DNA from: Kiritimatiellia bacterium
Lineage (GTDB): Bacteria > Verrucomicrobiota > Kiritimatiellia > WLWN01
Assembly: GCA_012103575.1 (NCBI GenBank)
Contig: WLWN01000001.1
Coordinates: 883,792 to 947,791, forward strand
DNA: 64,000 nt
Reading direction: 5' to 3'
This document shows, piece after piece, positions 55,068 to 64,000 of this stretch. The position numbers were made by a program, and so were the translations under genes. The notes beneath the pieces are model-generated. The model worked only from the letters and a program-made list of their open reading frames with translations, was not told where the DNA came from and did no database searches. Position 1 is the stretch's first letter. Every line of letters begins with the position of its first letter.

Positions 55068-56569
55068 TGCGGGGAGAAAAAGATCTACAATCTCGTTCAT
55101 TAAGTGGCCGGCTTAAGTTCTTGCTAAAGGATTCGGTTCTTTACGGCGGCGCGATGGCCTTAAGCAAAATGCTTGCCATTTTTGTTGTTCCTATCTTGAC
55201 CCGAATTTTTTCTACACAAGAGTATGGATCCATTGACGGAATCGCAGTATGTGCGGCTGTTTTTGGACCCTTTATTATGATGGGGCAGGATTCTGCGATT
55301 GCTCGGTATTTTTATGAGGCAGACGACGAAACAGCTCGCCGACAAGTCGTTTCCCAGGCTTTTGTTTTAGAAACCATCTTAGCATTAACGGTCTGTACGA
55401 TCCTTTGGCTACAAGCAGAAGCCTTGATGGGGTGGTTCCTGGGGATTCCTGCTTATGCAGATCTATTTCGGGTGGCGGTTTTGACGATTCCTTTTTGGGT
55501 ATTGATTCAATTCACCCAAAACCTTTTAAAGTGGACCTTCCAAAAGACACAGTTTCTTACCGTTTCCCTTGGTTCTACCGTCGCCGTTGTCTTCTTTACT
55601 CTTCTTTATGTCCTTGTATTTGAAGCCGGGATTAAAGGCGTTTTCTATGCACAACTTACAGGGCTAGGTCTTTTTTCGGTTTTGGGATTGTTCTTCTCCA
55701 GGTCTTACATGGCTTGGCCCGAAGGGTACAGGTACATCCTGCCCTTATTAAAATTTGGTTGGCCCTATATGCTTATAGGAGTTTGTGGTTCTTTGCTTCC
55801 CTCAATGGACCGATACTTTATTTCTAATTACCTGAGTTTACAGACCTTGGGGTTGTATGCGATAGGCTATAAGGTGGCCAGTTTAATACAATTACCGCTA
55901 TCAGGATTTCAGATTGCGTGGGGCCCTTTTGCATATGCGCTTTACAAAGATAAAGACACGGTCTGTAAAACGTACGACACGGCGCTTTTTTCCTGGACTC
56001 TTATTGCTACCATCTCAGCATGTATGCTAATCGCAATGGGCCCTTTACTTACCTATATTTTTGCCTCTGAGCGATATCTTGCTGGTCATGTCGTTATATT
56101 GCCGCTCACCTTTTCCTTTATGCTTGGGTCTTTATCCGGGGTAACCGGTATTGGCCTTGATTTATCAAAAAAGACACACTGGGCTGCTTTGAGCTATGCG
56201 CTTAGCGTTATTTTTGGAGCACTTGCTATAGGCCTATTTATTGGACGATTTGGCCTGCTTGGCGTTGCGTATGGTGCTTTTGTTGGGCAGCTAACTCTTG
56301 CAACGGCTAAGACCTTTTTTGCCTATCGGTCTTCTCCGATTCGCTTTGATTTATTCCGTCCGGCAGGGTTATTCTTTATCGCCTTTGTTTTGGCGTATAC
56401 GCTCGAGTATCTTTCCTTTTTGTCATGGTCCTATCAAACAGGCATCTATGGCCTACTCTTCTTGTCACTCTTGGCGATTATATGGAAAGGGTTCATGCGA
56501 AAAGATGAGCGACAGGGTGTTGTAAAATGCATAGAAACCTTTTGGAAGCGTTCATCATCGAAAAACTAG
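55067..56569 (+). CDS. polysaccharide flippase (Wzx-like, oligosaccharide translocase)
   Basis: The 500-residue protein has about 12-14 hydrophobic segments and the polysaccharide-transporter pattern (LKDSVLYGGAMALSKMLAIFVVPILTRIFS, then EYGSIDG). It should move lipid-linked repeat units across the inner membrane. It comes with a Wzy/ligase-like gene at 60928, suggesting Wzx/Wzy-dependent export. Overlaps the glycosyltransferase gene. The frame is intact and ends with TAG. Confidence 0.85.
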   Translation: MRGEKDLQSRSLSGRLKFLLKDSVLYGGAMALSKMLAIFVVPILTRIFSTQEYGSIDGIAVCAAVFGPFIMMGQDSAIARYFYEADDETARRQVVSQAFVLETILALTVCTILWLQAEALMGWFLGIPAYADLFRVAVLTIPFWVLIQFTQNLLKWTFQKTQFLTVSLGSTVAVVFFTLLYVLVFEAGIKGVFYAQLTGLGLFSVLGLFFSRSYMAWPEGYRYILPLLKFGWPYMLIGVCGSLLPSMDRYFISNYLSLQTLGLYAIGYKVASLIQLPLSGFQIAWGPFAYALYKDKDTVCKTYDTALFSWTLIATISACMLIAMGPLLTYIFASERYLAGHVVILPLTFSFMLGSLSGVTGIGLDLSKKTHWAALSYALSVIFGALAIGLFIGRFGLLGVAYGAFVGQLTLATAKTFFAYRSSPIRFDLFRPAGLFFIAFVLAYTLEYLSFLSWSYQTGIYGLLFLSLLAIIWKGFMRKDERQGVVKCIETFWKRSSSKN

Positions 56570-56674
56570 AGCATTTTGGATTTGTGGTGTTGGTCTTTCC
56601 TGTAAAGAAGAAACATACGTGTTTGAAAAAGTAAACCGTCTTTTGATGAATGACCTATCCAGAAAGGTGGAGCT

Positions 56675-57053
56675 ATGAGACATGAGGCGTACAAGGCCTA
56701 TTTAGCCCACCGATATTCGCTACATGTTATTGAACAGTGTCCAGAAACAGATGAGATTATCGAGGGGCATCTCTTGTCGAAAGAGGGTCATGCTGCAGTC
56801 GTAAAAATTGCAGATGGGATACCACGGTTTTGCTCTGATGACAACTACGCAAATAATTTTGCGCTGCAATGGAATGTTTTTAGGTCTACTCAACTCGATA
56901 GTATATCAGGGATTCCCCTAACCTTCGATCGTTTCTGGAATAATACCAAGTGGAAACCGGGAAAACTGTTAGGGAAAGAAGTTTTAGAAGTAGGTTCTGG
57001 TGCTGGACGATTTACGGAGATTTTGCTTCAAGCGGGGGCTAAGGTTACTAGTT
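56675..57053 (+). pseudogene. SAM methyltransferase, N-terminal part (disrupted by IS1380 copy 2)
   Basis: AAGGTGGAG precedes the ATG. The host residues run from RHEAYKAYLAHRYS to GKEVLEVGSGAGRFTEILLQ and AGAKVT, with the SAM-binding motif EVGSGAGRFTE. The IS begins at 57054, right after it, and the frame dies within four codons. The N-terminal zinc-ribbon-like part is complete. The remainder of the enzyme is found on the far side of the IS from 58713, but about 70-80 residues of the catalytic core are missing. Confidence 0.8.
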
Positions 57054-58712
57054 CCTGAATCCGTCAGATAAAATCTGATGATTTTTCATTACCTGTTGGG
57101 CTAAAGCGGGGAGCATACCCGTATTCAAACAAACAACCCCACCCCAACAGGTGTGTATATGAAACAATATAAAATAAAGACTGGCAAGGGCGAACTCAAC
57201 AGCACAAGCGGAAATCATCTTTGCGACCTGCTGCTTGAGGATCATGCTCAACGGATTCTTCCCTCCAATTTTCAACTACGCCGCTCCGATGCGATCTCTG
57301 ATCGGGAGATCCTCCTTACCCAGATCGGCTTACTTTGCAACGGTCGAACCGATTTCAATGATATCGACCTGTACCGGGGTGATGAGATTTTTATGAATGC
57401 CTTTGGACTTAAAAAGGGGAGTTAAAAAGGTAGCCTCTGAGCCGGTGTTCCGACGTCGTTTCGACGACCTGCCCCCAGCCAGAACCCATGTGGGGCTACG
57501 CAAACTCAACACCGAACTTCTTTCCTCGGGCCCCTTTGGCTAGGTAGATGTCGAAGGGCTTGATCTTGTTCCCGTCGATATCGATGTGAGCCCTTTGGTC
57601 ACTCAGGCTCTTCGAAAGAAGGCGTTTCCTACACCTAGAAGGGCCATGATGGTTACGCCCCGATATTTGCCTATGTGGGCACTCAAGGCCACATGCTTGA
57701 GTGCGAACTTCGACCCGGTAAACAACATTGTCAGTCGGGAACGACCGCGTTTATTGCCCGCAGCGTTGAAACGCTCCAAACCCTGGGCCTGGGTGGAAAA
57801 TGTTTGCTTCGGCTTGATAGTGGCAACGCTGCGGCCGATAACTTCGACGCTTTTGGGGATCATTATTTTATCGTAAAGCGAAATCCTCGCCGCGAATGTC
57901 CTGAACAAATGCTGGCCCTTGCACGCCGAGTTGGAGACAAACAAGACAGTCGTGAAGGCAAGAACGTTTACACAGGCTTTTTCGATCATTTCCATCCCGG
58001 TGGCGACCAAAACCGCCCTTGTGTCCCGGTGGCCTTCGAAGTGATTGAACGCACCATCGATATCGATGGTCAGAAACTTCTGGTTCCTAAACTTGAGGTA
58101 AACACCTGGTGGACGAACCTCTCTTGTCGTGCCAAGACGGTGCTAGATCTCTATCATGGACATGGCCCCAGCGAGCAGTACCACAGTGAACTCAAAAGCG
58201 ATCTTGATGTTGAGCGATTGCCTTCGGGGAGACTCTGTGCCAATAAGATTATTCTGTTATGCGCCATGGTGGCCTTCAGCCTATTGCGCGGTCTTGGCCA
58301 AGAGGTCATCAAACGGGCTGGGCTTGCCCCGCAGAAAATCAACATCCCGCGCTGGCGAATCAAAACGGTTCTCAAAAATATCGTTTATTGCGCGGTTCAA
58401 TTGGTCCGCCACGCCGGACGAATTGAACTTCACTTTGGCAAGCGTTGTCGCTGGTTTGAAGTGATACAAGATATTGCCCATTCCTTCGCATAGCCCTCCG
58501 TGCACCTTTAACAATACTCTAAGGCGACTGCCCAAGGAGGCCTACGCCCCAAAATGGTCAAATCAGAGTGAATCTGACCTGTACGCTCAAAAAATTCATC
58601 AGGGTGATACTTGCCGGTCCCAATCCGCCCAAAAGCGAGCATCTCAAGGAAAAAGTTTTCAACTTTTGAGCCCCAAAACGCCTTCCGAAGCGATAGCTGA
58701 CGGATTCAGGTT
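57054..58712 (+). mobile_element. IS1380-like insertion sequence, copy 2 (defective)
   Basis: The 1659-bp element is near-identical to 4625-6280 in inverse orientation. The ends are CCTGAATCCGTCAG and its complement. Flanks TAGTT and TTTAA are not direct repeats; together with the missing middle of the methyltransferase gene this shows a deletion accompanied or followed insertion. The transposase is broken in the same way as in copy 1, plus one extra base loss. Confidence 0.9.
57153..58493 (+). pseudogene. IS1380-family transposase, frameshifted (copy 2)
   Basis: The pieces match copy 1: an N-terminal 90 residues ending KKGS-stop, then the frame with TAG after GPFG, and a C-terminal 272-residue segment (LECELRPGKQHCQ to the end). 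In copy 2 CTTTGGATCACT is reduced to CTTTGGTCACT, so even the DIDVSPL region shifts frame, giving VTQALRKKAFP. It shares the 13-bp insertion and stops with copy 1. Confidence 0.85.
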
Positions 58713-59019
58713 TAAGAGTGTTCAGTTTTATATTCCGATCTGGTTGCCCTTAGACTCATTTATTCGATCAATTCCACATGTCGGCCCTAAGATCCTGTCA
58801 TTTCTTCCTGTTCCTTGTGCGAATTATCTTCATCTAGGGTTAACCCGAAAGCAACGCATAGAGTGGGCGATTATGGACACCTACGATCAACTTGGAGCGC
58901 GTTATGATATGCCAAAAACATTAGAAGAAGTTCAGGATATGGTGGATTCATCTGACAACGATACCGTAGAGGTCTTTTATGGAAGTAATGGGGTGGTAGC
59001 AAATATTGGAAAGATATAA
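58713..59019 (+). pseudogene. SAM methyltransferase, C-terminal part
   Basis: Beyond the IS, the frame (from FKSVQFYIPIWLPLDSF to YDQLGARYDMPKTLEEV and GSNGVVANIGK) matches the C-terminal end of methyltransferases of this kind, with no start codon of its own in the host portion. It ends two bases before the second asnB. An exact match of the joint with the left part is impossible because the middle is missing. Confidence 0.75.
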
Positions 59020-59021
59020 AT

Positions 59022-60887
59022 ATGTGCGGGATAACAGGTATCTTTTATCCAGGAGGAAATAAAAACGTTAAGCACTCTGTGCTTAATCGAATGACCGATT
59101 CACTTCTTCATCGTGGGCCCGATGATCGAGGAACATGGATCCATAAAAATGTAGGTCTAGGTTTTCGGCGTTTATCCATTATTGATCTCTCATCGGCTGG
59201 GCGACAGCCGATGAGCAATGAGAATGAGTCGATATGGCTTGTTTTTAATGGGGAGATCTACAATTTTGAAATGCTTCGAAAGACGTTGCTGTCCAAGGGG
59301 CATATCTTCAAGTCAGACACCGATAGCGAGGTGATCCTTCATGGATATGAAGAATGGGGCATTGATGTGGTCAATCATTTGGATGGTATGTTTGCCTTTT
59401 CCGTTTGGGATACGCTCAATAGAAGGCTCTTTTTGGCGCGTGATCGTTTTGGCATAAAGCCCTTATATTACGCCAAATTACCGGGAGAGGGTGTTGCCTT
59501 TGCTTCTGAGATCAAGGCCTTGTTGAACATTCCCGATTGTCCACGCCAACTTGATTGGGAGGCGCTTGGGTTATTCCTTACCTTTGCCCAGGTGCCTGCC
59601 CCAAAATCGATATATACTTCCATTTTCAAGTTGCTTCCCGGTCATCGGATGGTGATTGATTCTTCTGGCAGTCAAACCGAACGATATTACCAATTACCTT
59701 TTCAGCAAGCTGAAGTGTCTTCCATAGACGATGCGTCTACAGCGTTAAAACAGTTTTTAAGACGGAGTATTCAATCTCATGTTAAAGCGGATGTTCCCGT
59801 TGGATGTTTCCTGAGTGGAGGGCTGGATTCGAGTTTATTAGCCGCGATGGCAAGTCAAGAAACAGGACCGATTAAAACCTTTTCTGTCAGTTTTCCGGAT
59901 TGTCCGGACGTAAATGAAGAAGCGTACCAAACACTGGTTTCAGATCACATTAAGAGCGAGCACATTACACTTCCTGCCCATGTTGATCTTCTTCAGGGAA
60001 TCTCCAAACTTATAGGAGTAACAGATGAACCTTTTGCCATCTCATCTTTTTTACCTTTATGCTATGTCGCTCAGTTAGCGAGTGAACACGTAAAAGTTGT
60101 ACTAACAGGTGACGGGAGTGATGAATTATTCGCAGGATATCACTTCCGATATACAGAGGATACAAGACGCGCGTGGCTGAAATATATTAACCCTCTGATC
60201 CCTTCACCGCACTCACAGGAAGAACGATGGGACACTAAAACAAAAATGAATCGGATTCGACGAAGAATCTATTTAGCACAACTAGATCAACCCGAAAAAT
60301 ATATTTCTTCATATAATTGGTTTACATCAAGCGAGAAAGAAGTTCTCTTACAACAAGATGTACTTGAGCTGATACCACATCATCTGGAGAACTATGCAGA
60401 CACCTTTTATGAGAGAACAGTCCCGCACCCAATAAGAAGAAAAATGTATTATGATATGCATACATGTCTAGTTGATGAAATGTTAACAAAGACAGATCGA
60501 GCAACGAGTGCTGCAAGCATTGAGGGGAGAGTTCCTTTTTTAGACAAAAGAACTGTAGAATATGCTTGGTCTTTGCCCTTAGAATATTTAAGGAGTGAAA
60601 CATCTGGTAAACAGATTCTCAAAAAAGCCGCGCAAGGACTTGTGCCTGAATCCGTTATTAACCGACCTAAAAAGGGTTTCTCCGTCCCGCTGGATAGGTG
60701 GATGCACAACGAGATGAATCTAATACGAGAAATACTTTTAGAAAAGGATTCAAAATTTGATAGTATAATCAGACCGCAAGCCGTTAAATGTTTGCTAGAG
60801 GCTTCTCAATGTGGACGAGGCCATCTAGCAGAAAAGCTTTGGGTGCTTGCAGTCCTGAAATGTTGGATCACTACACGTGACTCCTAG
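59022..60887 (+). CDS. asnB: asparagine synthase-type amidotransferase (second copy)
   Basis: The 621-residue protein starts MCGITGIFYPGG with Cys2. Glutaminase motifs HRGPDDRGTW and FNGEIYNF are followed by the synthetase domain (CFLSGGLDSSLLAAMAS and VLTGDGSDELFAGYHFRY). It differs from the copy at 48070, for example TGDGSDE versus SGGGGDE. Proteins in this branch sit in many polysaccharide loci and amidate sugar carboxyl groups; a direct role in asparagine supply is possible. Ends with TAG. Intact. Confidence 0.9.
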   Translation: MCGITGIFYPGGNKNVKHSVLNRMTDSLLHRGPDDRGTWIHKNVGLGFRRLSIIDLSSAGRQPMSNENESIWLVFNGEIYNFEMLRKTLLSKGHIFKSDTDSEVILHGYEEWGIDVVNHLDGMFAFSVWDTLNRRLFLARDRFGIKPLYYAKLPGEGVAFASEIKALLNIPDCPRQLDWEALGLFLTFAQVPAPKSIYTSIFKLLPGHRMVIDSSGSQTERYYQLPFQQAEVSSIDDASTALKQFLRRSIQSHVKADVPVGCFLSGGLDSSLLAAMASQETGPIKTFSVSFPDCPDVNEEAYQTLVSDHIKSEHITLPAHVDLLQGISKLIGVTDEPFAISSFLPLCYVAQLASEHVKVVLTGDGSDELFAGYHFRYTEDTRRAWLKYINPLIPSPHSQEERWDTKTKMNRIRRRIYLAQLDQPEKYISSYNWFTSSEKEVLLQQDVLELIPHHLENYADTFYERTVPHPIRRKMYYDMHTCLVDEMLTKTDRATSAASIEGRVPFLDKRTVEYAWSLPLEYLRSETSGKQILKKAAQGLVPESVINRPKKGFSVPLDRWMHNEMNLIREILLEKDSKFDSIIRPQAVKCLLEASQCGRGHLAEKLWVLAVLKCWITTRDS

Positions 60888-60927
60888 TAACTCCGGATGA
60901 ACGAAAGAGAACGCATTATAAATTATC

Positions 60928-62454
60928 ATGAATGATATACGCTTATTAACAATACCTCTTGTGGTGGGAGGCTTTATTTTATCAGGTATCGTGTTGACAT
61001 TTCAGATGGGGCCTGTTTTCGGCTGGGGGCTATTGCTTGCTGCAATGGCAGGGATTATGTTAATTGGCCGACCTAAAATCGTTCTTTTTGTTTATATCTT
61101 CTGGGTAACGGTTCAGCAATATATCGGTAATATTTTACCGTCGTCTTTCATTGTCCTGTATTTGGATGAACTGCTTGTAGTTGTCTTGCTTGGTATTCTC
61201 TTTTTTCATCATATTCAAGATCGTCTTCACCTCCCTGAATTGAAGCTCATTAAACTAGTTCTTATAGGGTTAATTAGCCTTGTCGTTTTTTCTGCTATCG
61301 CAAATCAAGTTCCCAAAAAATTGGCTTTTCACTTTGTCCTACAGTATGCACGTTTTTTCCTAATCTTCTATTACAGTTACGTGTTCCTTTCTGTGAAAGA
61401 CTTGAAAGCGGTATATCTTTCTTTTTCCAGCTTGTTCCTTCTTCAAGTTCTTATGAATGTTGGCTGGTTGTTAAGTATAAATCCTCTGCCAAGTTGGGCT
61501 GAAAATAGTCGTGCTGATTTTGCCATAGGAATAGGTTTAGGCGCTAACCTCATTGCTTACTTTTCCATATGCTTTATTTGTGTTCATATAGCCGTATTGC
61601 TGGACACAGATCAACCTCGCCGTAGAATGTTTTCCTTTTTAATGGTTCTAATTGGGTTATTCCAATTATTTGTTTCTTATACCTTCCATGCCTATATCCT
61701 TTTGTTTCTCTGTGTAGGATATCAAATCTTCATCGCTTCTCGATCCGTTCAGAAGCAGCTCTTTCTAGTAGCAAGTGTGACGCTGATCTGTGCTTTATTT
61801 GTCGGTCTAACTTTATACGTTTCTTCCGATCGTTTTGTTTCAAACGCCTTCGATCTTCGAAATCTTTCAAATCGATGGGCAAGCATGTGGCGGGGACCCA
61901 AAGGGCAATCTTATAAAAATAACCTCGTTTATTTGCCCAAGGATTGTTCTGTTTTCTATTTAGCAGGCGCGGGACCCGGAAATGGAGGAAGTACAGTTGC
62001 CCGAATAAATCGTAGACCCCTTGCAGATCGTTATTTTAATTGGGTCGATTTGAGCTTCAAACGTCGAACATTATCTGAGGGAGGGAGCATTACCGGGGGA
62101 CCTATGACCGGAATTTTGTCGATTTGGAGCGATTTAGGCCCACTCGGTTTTATGGTGTACTGGGGATTACACCTTTATACGATATACTATATTACATTCA
62201 AGAGCAGGCGGGGGCACTATACCGATTTTTATCAAAGGGTTTTTTCACAAGCGTTCCCTTCTGTTATGGGGATGTATATTGTGCTTAACATTTTAACGGA
62301 TTACATTTATTTGGCGTTTATGTCCGGTGGCGTATGGTTTTTAGCGGCTTGTGTTTGGACAACTAATTTTGGAAAGACCTTTCAGAAAAAACGCATTGGT
62401 GAAGAGAATTCTTCATCTCTACAACATCGAAAACCTGTTAGATCTTTTGAATGA
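60928..62454 (+). CDS. Wzy/O-antigen-ligase-like membrane protein
   Basis: The 508-residue protein has about 11-12 hydrophobic segments and a larger soluble loop near residues 305-385 (GPKGQSYKNN, LAGAGPGNGGSTVARI, GGSITGGPMTGILSIWSDLG). This arrangement, with the Gly-rich loop before the last helices, fits O-antigen polymerases or ligases. In a locus with Wzx it is the likely polymerase. Assignment by topology, not by a specific motif. Intact. Confidence 0.7.
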   Translation: MNDIRLLTIPLVVGGFILSGIVLTFQMGPVFGWGLLLAAMAGIMLIGRPKIVLFVYIFWVTVQQYIGNILPSSFIVLYLDELLVVVLLGILFFHHIQDRLHLPELKLIKLVLIGLISLVVFSAIANQVPKKLAFHFVLQYARFFLIFYYSYVFLSVKDLKAVYLSFSSLFLLQVLMNVGWLLSINPLPSWAENSRADFAIGIGLGANLIAYFSICFICVHIAVLLDTDQPRRRMFSFLMVLIGLFQLFVSYTFHAYILLFLCVGYQIFIASRSVQKQLFLVASVTLICALFVGLTLYVSSDRFVSNAFDLRNLSNRWASMWRGPKGQSYKNNLVYLPKDCSVFYLAGAGPGNGGSTVARINRRPLADRYFNWVDLSFKRRTLSEGGSITGGPMTGILSIWSDLGPLGFMVYWGLHLYTIYYITFKSRRGHYTDFYQRVFSQAFPSVMGMYIVLNILTDYIYLAFMSGGVWFLAACVWTTNFGKTFQKKRIGEENSSSLQHRKPVRSFE

Positions 62455-62517
62455 TGATTTTTGTTCTTTTTCGGCCACGGCCGATCCGCACGAGGCGGAA
62501 CAGAAGGTAACGAATTT

Positions 62518-64000
62518 TCAATTGTTTTGTAAGATGTTTGGTTTATAGAACCGTTTAACCGAGAGTATATAAGGGAAAGATCTTTTCTCCTCGTATTTTA
62601 AAAAATTTAAAGATTTAAGCCACTCTTTCACCCAAAGATCATATTTTCTCTGTTTTTGGTAGAATGCTTCTTCTTTTAACATGTAACCTTGTTTTAAGAG
62701 CGATTCTGATAAGGGTGTATATTGATCATAGAAACGGGTTCTTTGAATAAGCCATACATTGCTTAAGGAGTCCTCTTCTATCATCTTTTTGAAGTCAATC
62801 AAAGCTGAGGATTTTACGTTTGGAGCAAGAATGATCGTTCTAGCCCGAGGGAAATATCGCTGTAATGCGTCCCCCCAACCGTGTATGAAGGGATGAATGA
62901 TAAATGGAGAGATCGCGGGAGGCGTTTTCTCTTCGATATAATTAACCATTTCTTTGACAGGGTGAACCTGGGTTATTGAACTCTTGTTCATAAAAAGTAC
63001 CCATGCACAATATCCATTACAGAGGATTATCAAGAAGAGGGTCAGGTAACGTTTGCGCACGGTGCTGATCGAAAAGAGGCCTCTTCCCAAAATGATCCAT
63101 GCGAATACGGGAAGATAACTCACTCGCATAATCCCGCGGAAAAAGTTTGCGTCCAGCTTTATAACAGAAACCGTTATGACCAGGGCAAAGGGAATGACAA
63201 ACAAGGCGATAACTCTTTTATTGAAGATAACTGATTTTGATCCAAAAAAGTGGGATAGGATAAGAAATGCTGCAATGATGAATAGGGGTCCATTAATCCA
63301 AAAATCCCATGGATAAAGGACGGCACCATTTAGCAAGGTCATAAAATTGCCGATCAAAAGAAATGGAATAGCTAGGACGCCAACTAATCCTTCGCGATAC
63401 GAAGGCAGTATTTCTCCTTGTACGGTTGATAACAGGGGTACTAACCAAAAACACAGGCCGGGTATCATTAGAATAAAAATAAATACACGGCTTGTTAGCC
63501 ACTGGACCCCATTTAACTTCGTGTGTTCTTTATAATGTGCTAGAAAGTGGAGCCCTTCCCCAATGAGTAAGCATACACATAAAAGGTAGTGGATATAAAA
63601 AGAGCCTGCGATGGCCAACACATTCCCTATCAACCAACCCGCCGTTTTTCTTTCAAACCACTTCAAATAGACAAACGTGGATAATAAGCCCCAAAACATA
63701 CAAAGGGTATAATAACGAGTTGTTATTCCCATGGCCCAAATAACGGGTGTTGTCAGGCAAAGCGCCGCAGTAAAATATATCTCTTTTTTACTTTTTATGC
63801 TTACTAATAGGGGAATAAGTCGGGTTATAAGGGGTATGGAAAGGAGTATAAACAAAAGAGATGGAAGACGCATGGCCACATCGCTATACCCAAAAAATGT
63901 ACCCCAAAAGTGAAGAAAAAGATAATGAGTCGGAGGGTGAACATCGGTTTCTTTCACTTTTTTAAGGATGTCATCCACTTGCGGTTGACTTGCAATCCAG
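62518..64000 (-). CDS. GT39/ArnT-like membrane glycosyltransferase (N-terminus outside window)
   Basis: The frame is open to the right edge (residues before the internal Met read SQPQVDDILKKV), so the start lies beyond 64000. It has a loop motif ETDVHPPTHYLFLHFWGTFFG typical of GT-C enzymes of the PMT/ArnT group (Asp-x-His-Pro-Pro), then about nine hydrophobic segments and a C-terminal soluble part. Such enzymes use polyprenyl-phosphate sugars at the inner membrane. It converges with the Wzy-like gene and may be part of the same polysaccharide function. Confidence 0.75.
   Translation of the reverse strand, partial: WIASQPQVDDILKKVKETDVHPPTHYLFLHFWGTFFGYSDVAMRLPSLLFILLSIPLITRLIPLLVSIKSKKEIYFTAALCLTTPVIWAMGITTRYYTLCMFWGLLSTFVYLKWFERKTAGWLIGNVLAIAGSFYIHYLLCVCLLIGEGLHFLAHYKEHTKLNGVQWLTSRVFIFILMIPGLCFWLVPLLSTVQGEILPSYREGLVGVLAIPFLLIGNFMTLLNGAVLYPWDFWINGPLFIIAAFLILSHFFGSKSVIFNKRVIALFVIPFALVITVSVIKLDANFFRGIMRVSYLPVFAWIILGRGLFSISTVRKRYLTLFLIILCNGYCAWVLFMNKSSITQVHPVKEMVNYIEEKTPPAISPFIIHPFIHGWGDALQRYFPRARTIILAPNVKSSALIDFKKMIEEDSLSNVWLIQRTRFYDQYTPLSESLLKQGYMLKEEAFYQKQRKYDLWVKEWLKSLNFLKYEEKRSFPYILSVKRFYKPNILQNN

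Noticed and set aside
1..64000. CRISPR arrays, tRNA or rRNA genes.
   Set aside because: No array of regularly spaced direct repeats and no convincing tRNA cloverleaf or rRNA segment was seen on either strand by eye; short tRNAs could be missed without a dedicated scan.

Overview
The window looks like a chromosomal segment of an AT-leaning, Gram-negative-type bacterium with extensive gene decay. Core genes are tig, clpP, clpX, htpG, mutY, frr, pyrH, purH, purB and a cofactor-independent phosphoglycerate mutase. An outer-polysaccharide locus and a glycine-zipper lipoprotein point to an outer membrane. A HemC-CobA-HemD fusion, a secreted 'INYQGRL'-type protein and archaeal-type ApgM would suit the PVC group (Kiritimatiellota/Lentisphaerae-like), but this placement is an inference from gene style and no rRNA marker is present. 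TAG, TAA and TGA all end intact core genes, so the code is standard.

Layout. 1-4.2 kb: the end of a von Willebrand A-type protein, then a tig-clpP-clpX operon with a good sigma70-like promoter. 4.4-17.8 kb: an accessory 'scrapyard'. It holds a 163-bp palindromic element, an IS1380-like element, a decayed acetolactate synthase beside an intact aldehyde dehydrogenase, a broken DUF5615-type toxin, an apparently intact ParE/antitoxin pair, an IS4-type element with perfect target duplications, an ISKra4-type element interrupted by a second palindromic element, an IS30 element, and fragments of SDR and EpmA genes. 17.8-26.7 kb: a leftward sirohaem and sulfate-assimilation block (hemC-cobA-hemD fusion, hemA, met8-like cysG, DUF2061, cysN, cysD, APS reductase, Rrf2 regulator), divergent from ahcY. 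26.7-40.9 kb: a decayed RES toxin with an intact Xre antitoxin, htpG, mutY-nudix, frr/pyrH, apgM, purH/purB, two secreted proteins and a candidate small RNA.

41-64 kb is a polysaccharide locus. A fused WbpB-WbpD-like protein, a WbpE-like aminotransferase, a WbpG-like amidotransferase and dedicated HisH/HisF copies are the known set for making acetamido/acetamidino-substituted uronic acids. They sit with two AsnB-type amidotransferases, acyl- and glycosyltransferases, a Wzx flippase, a Wzy/ligase-like protein and a GT39-type glycosyltransferase. A second IS1380 copy has replaced the middle of a methyltransferase gene there.

The most notable new structure is a family of 163-bp foldback elements (three full copies and one remnant). 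Their outer 14 bp match the end of the resident IS1380-like element, they have 5-bp target duplications in two cases, and their core looks like a bidirectional terminator. A second theme is decay: at least three toxin genes carry nonsense or frameshift lesions, and purB and a hydrolase are shifted at poly-A runs.
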